NCBI GenBank assembly: GCA_900556485.1
Contig: USOX01000022.1
Span: forward strand, 1-46,605
Length of the DNA stretch: 46,605 nt
Direction: 5' to 3'
From: an uncultured Dysgonomonas sp.
GTDB taxonomy: Bacteria > Bacteroidota > Bacteroidia > Bacteroidales > Dysgonomonadaceae
Both the position numbers and the translations under genes were made by a program. The number at the start of each line of letters is the position of its first letter. Position 1 is the first letter of the stretch. The notes under the pieces are model-generated. The model worked only from the letters and a program-made list of their open reading frames with translations. It did not search any database and was not told where the DNA came from. Of the stretch, positions 24,136 to 32,717 are shown piece after piece.

Positions 24136-24501
24136 CTATACACCTAAAACGATAGATGCATTTATATTTAATTTTTTACTTATGTTTCGGGCTATCGATA
24201 AAGTGGGCTCACTTTTACCCGATATAATCTCACTAACACGCGAAGGGCTTATCCCCAACATTTCTGATATACTTTTTTGAGTAAGCTCCATTTCGTACAT
24301 ACGGAGTTTGAGCATTTCGGGCAGTGATGGCTTCTCAATGGGGTAATGCTCTTTTTCGTATGCTACAACTAAATCGGTAAGGAAATCAAGCTCTATCATA
24401 TTTTTATCAGCAGCAGGAGTATCATCATCTACAATTTCCACCAATTCGTTTACTCTGGCCATAATTGCTTCATATTCCTGTTCAGTTTTTATAGTTTTCA
24501 T
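24136..24501 (-). CDS. higA: HigA-type antitoxin
   Basis: A 121-residue antitoxin with a C-terminal XRE-type helix-turn-helix: LTQKSISEMLGISPSRVSEIISGKSEPTLS is the classic pattern. The N-terminal part (EYEAIMARVNELVEIVDDDT) is acidic, as in HigA relatives where it contacts the toxin. The frame extends nine codons upstream to an ATG at 24528, but that would overlap the toxin gene by 16 bp; the internal ATG at 24501 begins the usual MKTIKTEQEYEAI and leaves an 11-bp gap, so I choose it. By family, it neutralises HigB and represses the operon by binding operators such as the repeats at 24840-24879. The order, toxin first, is typical of higBA. Confidence 0.88.
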   Translation of the reverse strand: MKTIKTEQEYEAIMARVNELVEIVDDDTPAADKNMIELDFLTDLVVAYEKEHYPIEKPSLPEMLKLRMYEMELTQKSISEMLGISPSRVSEIISGKSEPTLSIARNISKKLNINASIVLGV

Positions 24502-24512
24502 AATCGTATCTT

Positions 24513-24809
24513 TTAAACTTGTGAACAATCTTCTATTTTGTCATATTCTGCATGAGTACCTATAAAACGGATATAGACAATTTTAGGTACAAAGAGTACT
24601 AATGCAACCAATCTGTAAGAATTTCCTTTTATGTTGAATACATAGCGTTTATTGCCTACTGCATCTACACTGCCAAAAGTTTGCTTTATATCTGCGAAAC
24701 ATGTCCATTGACTTTCTTCTGTTTTTGTATACCAGTCTTCGAGAGGTATTTTCGCATCTGCATGAGATTCTGAGAATTTGGTTATCGTTCTATGTGTTAT
24801 AATCCGCAT
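24513..24809 (-). CDS. higB: HigB-type mRNA interferase toxin
   Basis: A 98-residue toxin of the HigB family. Typical stretches are MRIITHRTITKFSESHADAK at the start, LEDWYTKTEESQW, FGSVDAVGNKRYVFNIKGNSYRL and YIRFIGTHAEYDKI near the end. This is the compact RelE-like fold with basic and aromatic residues used by HigB to cut mRNA on the ribosome. It is the first gene of the pair, with a perfect -7 box 20 bp upstream and two 20-bp repeats beyond it. The pair is transcribed towards the permease cluster, opposite to it. Confidence 0.88.
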   Translation of the reverse strand: MRIITHRTITKFSESHADAKIPLEDWYTKTEESQWTCFADIKQTFGSVDAVGNKRYVFNIKGNSYRLVALVLFVPKIVYIRFIGTHAEYDKIEDCSQV

Positions 24810-24828
24810 ATTTGTTACAAATATATTA

Positions 24829-24836
24829 CAAAGATA
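24829..24836 (-). promoter_or_regulatory. Candidate -7 box of higBA
   Basis: The minus strand reads TATCTTTG, a perfect TAnnTTTG box, 20 bp from the higB start codon. The 20-bp repeats lie immediately upstream, where the -33 region would be. Confidence 0.65.
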
Positions 24837-24839
24837 AAT

Positions 24840-24879
24840 ATTTTGTTCTAAAATAAAGAATTTTGTTCTAAAATAAAGA
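24840..24879. repeat. Two tandem 20-bp repeats, likely HigA operators
   Basis: Two identical 20-bp units (24840-24859 and 24860-24879) followed by a 5-bp partial third. Each contains the dyad TTCT-AAAATAA-AGAA. Their position directly upstream of the higB -7 box fits autorepression by HigA (inference). Confidence 0.75.
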
Positions 24880-24897
24880 ATTTTACATATAAGAATA

Positions 24898-24924
24898 CCT
24901 GCTCAACCATTAAGAGGAGAGTAA
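24898..24924 (+). repeat. Direct repeat, right copy (remnant permease 3' end)
   Basis: It matches the last 27 bp of permease 5 at 26 positions and still reads PAQPLRGE plus stop in frame. There is no permease gene in front of it: upstream lies only the higBA promoter region. Together with 24062-24088 it brackets higBA. Confidence 0.85.
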
Positions 24925-24939
24925 ATAAAGAAAGTATAA

Positions 24940-26268
24940 TTAAAACACCATGCTAAAGACAGTCCAATTGTCGTTGGTGTGGTGTTTTAGGTTACCTCCA
25001 TGCAGACGCATAATATAGCGCGATACACTTAGCCCAATGCCCGACCCCGATTGTTTAGTAGTAAAAAATGGAATAAATATGTTTGGAACTATTTCTTCTG
25101 GGATTGATTGGCCGTTGTTACAAACATCAACCTGTATTTTATTGTCTTTAAACATAGTTTTAATTACAATTTTACCATCTTTATCGCTGGGTATTGCTTC
25201 TATAGCATTTTTTACAAGGTTTACCAAGACTTGTGTGATTTGCGATTCGTCAGCATTCACTGTAATAGGTTCATTAGCTGGTATTATTTCGAAGTCAATG
25301 TCGCTGTTCTTTATATTTTGTGATTGAAGACTCACTACTTGCCCTATCAAGGTATCCAGACTAAACTGATTGAGTTGAGGTTTAGGTACTCCTGTGAATT
25401 TGCGGTACGACTCTACAAACGAGATGAGTCCTTTAGCAGTGGAACTTATTGTTTGTAAAGCATCTATTGTATCTTGCTCCAGCTGATTATCAGGTTTCTC
25501 TGATTGAGTTGTGCTATAAGAAAACAAAATGGTGTCAGTAAGGGAAGTGATAGGAGCAATGGAATTCATTATTTCGTGCGTCATGACACGTATCAGCTTT
25601 ATCCACGATTCCATTTCTTTTGCTTCCAGTTCATTACCTATACTGTTGAGGGTAATAACTTTCATCATACCCTTTTTAAGCTTTATTGTGGATGATCTTA
25701 AGCTGATCTGTATTTCTTCTCGTTCGTTAGTGACTTTAATCGTTTTATTTTCATTTGGTTTTATCGAACTGAATAATTCAGGATATGATTTATCTATAAC
25801 GTTTAATTGCTTGATGTGAGTGAATACTGGCAATCCTAATAGTTGATTAGTAGCCCGGTTGGTTATAATTATATTATTATTTTCATTTAAGATAATGATA
25901 CCAGTGGAAACACTTTCTACAATCAAGCTCAGAAATTTTTCATTCTCGATGACTTCTTTTCGGGCTTTGGCAAGGATTTCTTTGATGCGGTTCATCATTT
26001 GATTAAGTTCCTTCTCTCTTCTCGAAAGTTGTGTTTCGGCAAAGTTGAAAGAATAATCGCCATTATCTAAAGCATTAAGCAGAAATAGTATATTCTGGTT
26101 GTATTTTCCATAGTGTTTATACAATCTGTTTATCGAATATAGTACAACAAACACAAAGAATCCGCCATATACATATTTCCCTGTTAATAGAAGAAACGTA
26201 GCTAAAGCTACAGATGCAATCAAAAGCCCTGTATATAAAATAAGTTTATATTCGATCGATTTGAACAT
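24940..26268 (-). CDS. NtrB-like sensor histidine kinase
   Basis: A 442-residue kinase. Two membrane segments near the N-terminus (about 10-28 and 33-47) leave almost no periplasmic part, so it probably senses within the membrane or cytoplasm. A linker with a PAS-like domain (about 108-205, STGIIILNENNNIIITNRATNQLLG) follows. The H-box is MTHEIMNSIAPI with H231; the ATPase domain has NLVKNAIEAI, the F-box FFTTKQSGSGIGLSVSRYI, and the G-box. The H-box form HEIMNSI is that of kinases paired with NtrC-type regulators, and the regulator gene lies 16 bp upstream in the same operon. It is the likely sensor for the export cluster (inference from position). Confidence 0.92.
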   Translation of the reverse strand: MFKSIEYKLILYTGLLIASVALATFLLLTGKYVYGGFFVFVVLYSINRLYKHYGKYNQNILFLLNALDNGDYSFNFAETQLSRREKELNQMMNRIKEILAKARKEVIENEKFLSLIVESVSTGIIILNENNNIIITNRATNQLLGLPVFTHIKQLNVIDKSYPELFSSIKPNENKTIKVTNEREEIQISLRSSTIKLKKGMMKVITLNSIGNELEAKEMESWIKLIRVMTHEIMNSIAPITSLTDTILFSYSTTQSEKPDNQLEQDTIDALQTISSTAKGLISFVESYRKFTGVPKPQLNQFSLDTLIGQVVSLQSQNIKNSDIDFEIIPANEPITVNADESQITQVLVNLVKNAIEAIPSDKDGKIVIKTMFKDNKIQVDVCNNGQSIPEEIVPNIFIPFFTTKQSGSGIGLSVSRYIMRLHGGNLKHHTNDNWTVFSMVF

Positions 26269-26284
26269 AATGTCTTATGTCTTT

Positions 26285-27652
26285 TTAAGATAGTCCGTAT
26301 TTTTTCATTTTACTATATAAAGTAGGCCGTGTGATACCTAATTCCGCGGCTATGGATGAAATGTTATTGTCGTACTTTTTCAGTGCTTTTTTTATCATTA
26401 TCTTTTCCATATCTTCCAGTGTCATCGATTCGAATGTTATTTTTTCATCAATAGAAGAGCGCAAAAAGAAATCAGAAACCTGTAATTCAGCTCCGTCAGA
26501 TAAAATAACAGCTTTTTCGACTGCATGCTGTAATTCACGTACATTGCCCGGCCATGAATAGCTTTCTAGCTTAATTATTGCTTTATCACTGATATAAAGC
26601 CCTTTTTTGTTGTATTTTTTAGCGAATCTTTCAAGAAAAAAGTCTGCTAATAGTTTAATATCGTCTTTTCTGTCTCTCAGCGATGGCACTTCTATATGGA
26701 TAGTGTTGATTCGGTATAGTAAATCTTCTCTGAATTCACCATTCTTTACCGATTCGAATAAGTTACGATTAGTTGCGGATATTAACCGTATATCAACAGG
26801 AATAGGTTTGTTGCTACCCACTCTTACAACTTGTCGCGATTGTAATGCTGTTAATAATTTAGCTTGTAGTATATAACTTAGGTTTCCTATTTCATCTAAA
26901 AAAAGAGTACCCTTATCCGCAGCTTCGAACTTTCCTGCGCGGTCGGCTCTGGCATCTGTAAATGCCCCTTTTACGTGCCCAAAGAGCTCGCTCTCGAAGA
27001 GGGTTTCTGTTATAGCTCCCATGTCTACGCTTACCAGGGTTTCTTTAGCTCTTAGCGACAGATGGTGTATCTTTCGGGCTATTAACTCTTTTCCTGTTCC
27101 GTTTTCTCCTGTGATCAGAATATTGGCATCCGTTCGTGCAACCTTTTCTACTATGGTTAATAGTTCTTGCATTACCGATGATTTACCCCAGCAAATGTCA
27201 TTATCTTTATTAAGCTCCGAATTCAGGACATCCTGCTTCTCCCTGAGCTTTTTTACTTCTTTTCGGGATAACCGGAGAGCTAAAGCCGATTGCAAGGTTG
27301 AGAGTAATTTAGCATTGTCCCAAGGTTTTACTATAAAATCATTGGCTCCTTCTTTCAATGCTTTTACAGCTAGCTCTATATCTGCATATGCGGTGAAAAG
27401 GACAACAGGAAGCTCTGCATCTGTTTTCTTTATTTCTGATAACCAGAATAAACCTTCGTTACCTGTATTTATCCCTGACGAATAGTTCATATCCAATAAA
27501 ACTATATCAGGATTTTTTTCTCTGAGTGTCGATATTAGGGCATTGGGAGAAGATAATAGGGTTACTTCTTCAAAATAATTATTGAGCAGAATGCGTAAAG
27601 CACTCAGAACGTTTTTATTATCATCTACAATAAGTATACTCCCTTTTTTCAT
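26285..27652 (-). CDS. NtrC-type sigma-54-dependent response regulator
   Basis: A 455-residue regulator with three domains. Receiver: DD at 10-11, phospho-acceptor D54 in IVLLDMN, K109 in IVKPW. AAA+ domain: Walker A GENGTGKE (182-189), the sigma-54 contact loop GAFTDA (229-234, with D where most have G), Walker B TLFLDEIG (249-256), and the arginine-containing NGEFREDLLYRIN. C-terminal Fis-type HTH: NISSIAAELGITRPTLYSKMKKYG. It would activate sigma-54 promoters after phosphorylation by the kinase encoded 16 bp downstream. The sigma-54-like promoter before tolC is the only good candidate target I see in the window. Confidence 0.94.
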   Translation of the reverse strand: MKKGSILIVDDNKNVLSALRILLNNYFEEVTLLSSPNALISTLREKNPDIVLLDMNYSSGINTGNEGLFWLSEIKKTDAELPVVLFTAYADIELAVKALKEGANDFIVKPWDNAKLLSTLQSALALRLSRKEVKKLREKQDVLNSELNKDNDICWGKSSVMQELLTIVEKVARTDANILITGENGTGKELIARKIHHLSLRAKETLVSVDMGAITETLFESELFGHVKGAFTDARADRAGKFEAADKGTLFLDEIGNLSYILQAKLLTALQSRQVVRVGSNKPIPVDIRLISATNRNLFESVKNGEFREDLLYRINTIHIEVPSLRDRKDDIKLLADFFLERFAKKYNKKGLYISDKAIIKLESYSWPGNVRELQHAVEKAVILSDGAELQVSDFFLRSSIDEKITFESMTLEDMEKIMIKKALKKYDNNISSIAAELGITRPTLYSKMKKYGLS

Positions 27653-27676
27653 CTTTAACTTGTTGGTAAGTAATAC

Positions 27677-27684
27677 AAATTTAA
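27677..27684 (-). promoter_or_regulatory. Candidate -7 box of the two-component operon
   Basis: The minus strand reads TAAATTTG, fitting TAnnTTTG, 24 bp upstream of the regulator's ATG. No -33 TTG stands at the usual distance. Confidence 0.4.
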
Positions 27685-27769
27685 GAATTTATATCTATCT
27701 ATGCGAAGTAAATCGAAGTATATGATTTAGAGAAAATCTAAACAAACAATAAAATATTAATAGAAAAAA

Positions 27770-27801
27770 TTGAGCTAACTTTTATTTAATCCATAAATTT
27801 G
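27770..27801 (+). promoter_or_regulatory. Candidate promoter of the SusR-like gene
   Basis: TTG at 27770-27772 and TAAATTTG at 27794-27801 are separated by 21 bp, a good match to the Bacteroidetes promoter pattern. The ATG is 43 bp downstream. Confidence 0.65.
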
Positions 27802-27844
27802 TACTGCGGTTTATATTCGATCAACCTTTAATCTTAACATTCCA

Positions 27845-29482
27845 ATGAAAAAAATACTGATAATAGCTTTCTTTACTGGAATTACACAAAATATATTTTC
27901 CGAAAATATTGACTCTATTATTGTTCGCCTCAATCGGGTGATGAATAATAAGAATCTCTATATGGAACAAAAAGAAGAAAATATTGAAAAACTGAAGCAA
28001 TTATTATCTGTAAAGGATCTTTCACCAGAGCAATCTTATGATATAAATCTGAAATTATACGAAGAATACAAAAAATACAAGTCTGACTCGGCAGTTCACT
28101 ACATTCTGAAAAATCAAAAAATAGCTGCTGCTCTTGGAAAAAAAGACTTACAACAGGAAGCTGATCTACAACTCTCGTGGCTATATTCTACAAAAGGAAT
28201 GTACATAGAAGCCAAGGAGTTGATAGATAAAATAGACAAAAAATATTTGCCGGATAAGTTGTTACCTCGTTATTACGAAAGTCAGATGGAATTTTGCAGT
28301 CATTATGGACAAAGTAATGATGTTTTCGATTATTATTACAAAAGTGGGCTATATAGAGATTCCCTGTTATCAGTACTGGATACTACATCATTGAAATATA
28401 GAGTAACATATGCCACGAAAATATTTTACGAAGGCGATAAAAATAAGGAAATGGAGGATGCTGAAAAGCTGCTTCTGTCTATATTGGATAAAACCACAGA
28501 TAAAGATACGGAACGGGCAATGATAGCCTACCTGTTAGGGCATATGTATAAGGGTATCGAAGAACCGAAACTGCAAGAAAAGTATTATTCTATATCAGCT
28601 ATTACTGACATCGAAAATTGCATAAAAGATAATGCCTCTTTACATAGTTTGGCCCTGATGTACTTCGAAAGGGGAGACATTGATAAAGCATACAAGTTTA
28701 TAGAATCGGCAATAGATGATGCAATATTTTGTAATGTAAAGTATAGAACAGTAGAAGCATCAGCTTTTTATCCTATTATTAATACTTCATATCAGGAGAA
28801 AGAGCGGAAGCAAAAATCCGAATTACAAACCTACCTTATACTGATCAGTATATTGTCGGTATTGCTTATTATCGGCATTGCCTATGTATATAAGCAGATG
28901 AAACGCCTTTCCCTTATCAGAAAAGAGCTTTATAGGACAAATCAAAAACTGCTTCAATTGAATAACGACCTGAATAATATAAATGAAGAACTCCAAGAGG
29001 CTAATCATATTAAAGAAGAATATATAGCACATTTCTTTGATTTATGTTCTGCATATATTGATAAACTGGAAGACTACCGTAAGGCATTGAATAAGAAAGC
29101 GGCAAATAATCAGATAGATGAACTTTTCAAAATGCTGAAATCGACAACTATTGTTGAACACGAATTAGAAGACTTATATAAAAACTTCGATGAGGTATTT
29201 TTAAACCTCTATCCTTCGTTTGTAGATGAATTTAACTCTCTGTTGGTTAAGGAAGAGAAAATCTATCCTAAAAACGGTGAGTTACTGAATACTGAATTAC
29301 GAATCTTTGCCTTGATACGATTGGGAATAACCGACAGTGTCAAGATTGCAAGCTTTCTCCGCTATTCTTTACGTACTGTTTATAATTATCGTACAAAGGT
29401 TAGAAATAAGGCGGCAGTTTCGCGAGACGAGTTTGAAGAAATAGTAAAAAAAATAGGTACTTTTCAGCAAAAAACAAGCTAA
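27845..29482 (+). CDS. SusR-like membrane-spanning regulator (DUF6377-type)
   Basis: A 545-residue protein with a signal-like N-terminus (MKKILIIAFFTGITQNIFS), a helical TPR-like domain (about 40-315; for example DLQLSWLYSTKGMYIEAKEL and ALMYFERGDIDKAYKFIESA), one membrane segment at about 329-349, a coiled coil (about 355-395) and a cytoplasmic C-terminal part. The end, ELRIFALIRLGITDSVKIAS followed by FLRYSLRTVYNYRTKVRNKA (about 484-522), has the look of a LuxR-like helix-turn-helix. The layout matches SusR-type regulators, which sense an oligosaccharide in the periplasm and activate the neighbouring susC operon. The DUF6377 label is from memory. The gene stands alone in front of the PUL with its own promoter and terminator. 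Confidence 0.8.
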   Translation: MKKILIIAFFTGITQNIFSENIDSIIVRLNRVMNNKNLYMEQKEENIEKLKQLLSVKDLSPEQSYDINLKLYEEYKKYKSDSAVHYILKNQKIAAALGKKDLQQEADLQLSWLYSTKGMYIEAKELIDKIDKKYLPDKLLPRYYESQMEFCSHYGQSNDVFDYYYKSGLYRDSLLSVLDTTSLKYRVTYATKIFYEGDKNKEMEDAEKLLLSILDKTTDKDTERAMIAYLLGHMYKGIEEPKLQEKYYSISAITDIENCIKDNASLHSLALMYFERGDIDKAYKFIESAIDDAIFCNVKYRTVEASAFYPIINTSYQEKERKQKSELQTYLILISILSVLLIIGIAYVYKQMKRLSLIRKELYRTNQKLLQLNNDLNNINEELQEANHIKEEYIAHFFDLCSAYIDKLEDYRKALNKKAANNQIDELFKMLKSTTIVEHELEDLYKNFDEVFLNLYPSFVDEFNSLLVKEEKIYPKNGELLNTELRIFALIRLGITDSVKIASFLRYSLRTVYNYRTKVRNKAAVSRDEFEEIVKKIGTFQQKTS

Positions 29483-29521
29483 CCTATAGTCATATTTCGG
29501 TACTTTTTTTTTATATAATTA

Positions 29522-29560
29522 AATGCTAATAGCCTGGAACATAGCTGTTGGCATTTTTTT
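29522..29560 (+). terminator. Terminator of the SusR-like gene
   Basis: A 10-bp stem AATGCTAATA/TGTTGGCATT with two wobble pairs is followed by a run of seven T (29554-29560), 40 bp after the stop codon. Confidence 0.75.
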
Positions 29561-29607
29561 ATTAGTACTTTTTTTATGTACGGGAAAGATAGAGGCATTT
29601 ATTCCCA

Positions 29608-29615
29608 TAATTTTG
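29608..29615 (+). promoter_or_regulatory. Candidate -7 box of the PUL operon
   Basis: TAATTTTG fits TAnnTTTG and lies between the terminator and susC. The absence of a -33 TTG would fit an activator-dependent promoter (inference). The leader would be about 90 nt. Confidence 0.45.
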
Positions 29616-29631
29616 GATTTATAAGAATTCG

Positions 29632-29669
29632 TTAACCAATTTTCACAACACACAACACATTAACCAATT
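29632..29669. repeat. Direct repeat TTAACCAATT before susC
   Basis: Two identical 10-bp copies at 29632-29641 and 29660-29669, 28 bp apart centre to centre, just downstream of the candidate -7 box. The small dyad TTCTT-AAT-AAGAA follows at 29667-29679. They are candidate regulator sites. Confidence 0.5.
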
Positions 29670-29711
29670 CTTAATAAGAATAAGAATATATTAATTTAAT
29701 ATCGTGAAACT

Positions 29712-32705
29712 ATGAAGTATTGCTTAAAAAAACATGTCTTTTTCAGTTTATGCATGTTATTCTTGACTTTTATAGGGGTTGTTCCTATATATGGTCAGGA
29801 TATGGTGCATGTAAAAGGTAAAATCACAGACTTTTCCACAGGAGAAACTCTTATCGGGGTTTCGGTAGTACCTAAAAATTCACCGGGTAATGGAACAGTT
29901 ACCGACTTAGATGGAGCTTTTAGTTTAAATGTAACTAAAGGGACTGTATTGGTAATATCCTATATTGGATACGAAACAGTGGAGATACCGGCAACATCGG
30001 AAACTATAAATATAAAATTAAAAGAATCGGCAGAACTTTTGGACGAGGTAGTTGTAATCGGTTATGGTTCGGTAAAACGTAAAGATGTAACAACGGCTAT
30101 TTCTACAGTATCTACAAAGGATTTAGATCAACGTCCGATTGTTTCGGCCGGACAAGCTATTCAAGGTAGGGCAGCCGGTGTTTCTGTAATTCAGCCAAAT
30201 GGAGCTCCGGGAGGAGAGATATCTATACGTGTACGTGGAACAACATCATTCAACGGAAGTAACGATCCCCTTTATGTTGTAGATGGTGTGCCTGTAGACA
30301 ATATTAACTTTTTGGCTCCAACAGATATTGCTAATATGCAGATTCTGAAAGATGCATCTTCGGCTGCTATATATGGTTCGCGTGCTGCTAATGGTGTAAT
30401 CATAATCACTACCAAGGCGGGGCAAAGTGGAGAAGCTAAAGTGTCTTTTAATGCACAACTTAGCCTGAATAAAGTATCTAATAAAATCAAATCTTTGAAT
30501 GCTGCTGACTATAAAGAATTGCAGGCAGAAATAGGGGCTATTAATGCAAATGAAATAGGAGATACTGATCTTACAAATTGGTTTGATGAGGTTTATCAAA
30601 CAGGAATAACTCAAAGCTATCAGGTGTCAGTATCGGATGGAACTGATAAACTTAAATATTTCTTATCTGCTGGTTATCTGGACGAGAAAGGTGTTTTGGA
30701 TGCAGCTATTTTCAAACGTTATAGTTTTAGGGCTAATATTGATAATCAGGTTCGTAAGTGGTTGAATGTAAGCGCTAATATTTCATATACAGAAAATATT
30801 AAAAATGGTATAACTACAGGACAAGGTGCAACAAGAGGAGGTATTGTGCTTTCTGTTGTAAACCTTCCGACTAGTGTTCCTGTATTTGATGCGGAAACAG
30901 GTCATTATAACCGTTCTTTCTACGGAATGAATATAGGAAATCCATTGGAGAGCATGAATAATGGTAAGAATAACAAAAATAAGGAAAACCGTTTGATCGC
31001 TTCGGGTAGTACATTAATAACCTTTATTCCTGAACTGACATTGAAATCGTCATTTACACTCGATAGAAGAAACGGACTGGAAACAGGATTCACTCCTCCA
31101 CTTCATACCGATGACAGAGACGATTGGGGGAGTGCATGGGATAACCGCAATATGAATACTGTAATAACATTAGATAATATCCTGACGTACACAAATACTT
31201 TTGGTAAACATGGTTTGGAAGCAATGGCTGGTACTTCGTGGACAGATTCTGATTATACAAATAGCTGGATCAATGGTACTCATTTTCGGAATAGCGAGAT
31301 CAAAACATTGAATGCAGCTAACAAAATTACCTGGAATAATACAGGTTCAGGAGCATCTCAGTGGGGTATTATGTCTTATTTCGGACGTGCAGCATACAAT
31401 TATGATAGTAAATATTTATTTACAGCAAATATGCGTGCTGATGGATCATCTAAATTGCATCCTGATCACAGATGGGGTACATTCCCTTCGTTCTCTGCTG
31501 CATGGCGTATGTCATCTGAAGAATTTATGCAAGGTATCGAATGGCTTGATGACCTGAAAATTCGCGGAGGTTGGGGACAAACAGGTAACCAATCGGGTAT
31601 AGGAGATTATGCATATCTGCAACGTTACAATATAAGTCGTGTAGAATGGTTCGAAAAAGATGCAGATGGAAATACTCAGGAAAATGCACTTCCTATTATA
31701 TCTCAGGCAAATCTAAGAACAAAAGACTTAAAATGGGAAACAACGACCCAGACAAATATAGGTTTGGACTTTACAGCATTCAATAACCGTCTGACTGTCA
31801 ATATGGATTACTATTACAAGCGGACTAAAGACATGCTTATGTGGGTTACTTTACCAACAGGTGCTGCTGCTGCAAATAGTATTCAGCGTAATGAAGGTGA
31901 GATGACAAATAAAGGATTTGAATTCTCGGTAAGCAGTAGAAATCTACAAGGCGTATTCAACTGGAATACAGATTTTAATATTTCCTTCAATAAGAATAGA
32001 CTGGAAAAACTGGAATTACAAAAGATATATACTGATGGTTGGACTAGTGATGTATTGCACGAGCCGGTAGTAAGAAACGAACCGGGAAGATCATTAGGTG
32101 GATTCTTCGGATATATCAGCGATGGAGTAGATCCTGAAACAGGTGAATTGATGTATCGTGACCTTACGGGTGATGGAAAAATCACATCTACGGACAGAAC
32201 ATATATTGGTGATCCTAATCCTGATTTCACATTTGGTATGACGAATACATTCTCTTGGAAAGACTTCAACTTGAGCATCTTTATTCAAGGTTCGTATGGA
32301 AACGATATTTATAACTGTTCGCGGATTGAAACAGAAGGTATGTATGATGGCAAAAATCAATCAACCAGAGTATTGAAACGTTGGAGAGTACCAGGACAGG
32401 AAACAAATATACCAAAAGCTAATTTCGATATTAAAAACTCGTCGTATTTCGTTGAAGATGGAAGCTATCTGCGGGTGAAAGATATATCCTTGTCTTACAA
32501 TTTCAGAGGTGGCATTCTAAACAGATTAGGCGTATCTCGCTTACAGCCATATTTTACAGCAACTAACCTGATAACTTGGACTAGTTACAAAGGTATGGAT
32601 CCCGAAGTAAATCAATGGGGAAATAGCGGAGCAGTACAAGGTATTGATTGGGGTACATATCCTCACAGTAAGTCGTTTGTGTTTGGTGTTAATGTCGAAT
32701 TCTAA
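29712..32705 (+). CDS. SusC-family TonB-dependent outer-membrane transporter
   Basis: A 997-residue SusC-type receptor. The signal peptide ends near VVPIYGQ. A carboxypeptidase-regulatory-like domain follows (VHVKGKITDFSTGETLIGV, to about 110), then the SusC signature LLDEVVVIGYGSVKRKDVT, the plug (about 118-235: PLYVVDGVPVDNINFL, MQILKDASSAAIYGSRAANG) and a large barrel ending in SKSFVFGVNVEF with the terminal phenylalanine typical of outer-membrane proteins. With the SusD protein encoded 12 bp downstream it imports oligosaccharides into the periplasm with energy from TonB. The substrate is inferred from the neighbouring enzymes to be a beta-glucan. Confidence 0.96.
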   Translation: MKYCLKKHVFFSLCMLFLTFIGVVPIYGQDMVHVKGKITDFSTGETLIGVSVVPKNSPGNGTVTDLDGAFSLNVTKGTVLVISYIGYETVEIPATSETINIKLKESAELLDEVVVIGYGSVKRKDVTTAISTVSTKDLDQRPIVSAGQAIQGRAAGVSVIQPNGAPGGEISIRVRGTTSFNGSNDPLYVVDGVPVDNINFLAPTDIANMQILKDASSAAIYGSRAANGVIIITTKAGQSGEAKVSFNAQLSLNKVSNKIKSLNAADYKELQAEIGAINANEIGDTDLTNWFDEVYQTGITQSYQVSVSDGTDKLKYFLSAGYLDEKGVLDAAIFKRYSFRANIDNQVRKWLNVSANISYTENIKNGITTGQGATRGGIVLSVVNLPTSVPVFDAETGHYNRSFYGMNIGNPLESMNNGKNNKNKENRLIASGSTLITFIPELTLKSSFTLDRRNGLETGFTPPLHTDDRDDWGSAWDNRNMNTVITLDNILTYTNTFGKHGLEAMAGTSWTDSDYTNSWINGTHFRNSEIKTLNAANKITWNNTGSGASQWGIMSYFGRAAYNYDSKYLFTANMRADGSSKLHPDHRWGTFPSFSAAWRMSSEEFMQGIEWLDDLKIRGGWGQTGNQSGIGDYAYLQRYNISRVEWFEKDADGNTQENALPIISQANLRTKDLKWETTTQTNIGLDFTAFNNRLTVNMDYYYKRTKDMLMWVTLPTGAAAANSIQRNEGEMTNKGFEFSVSSRNLQGVFNWNTDFNISFNKNRLEKLELQKIYTDGWTSDVLHEPVVRNEPGRSLGGFFGYISDGVDPETGELMYRDLTGDGKITSTDRTYIGDPNPDFTFGMTNTFSWKDFNLSIFIQGSYGNDIYNCSRIETEGMYDGKNQSTRVLKRWRVPGQETNIPKANFDIKNSSYFVEDGSYLRVKDISLSYNFRGGILNRLGVSRLQPYFTATNLITWTSYKGMDPEVNQWGNSGAVQGIDWGTYPHSKSFVFGVNVEF

Positions 32706-32717
32706 AAAAATAACAAT

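Noticed and set aside
27021..27485. 154-codon open frame antisense to the NtrC-type regulator
   Set aside because: It is a shadow of a conserved gene, with no recognisable domain and no promoter.
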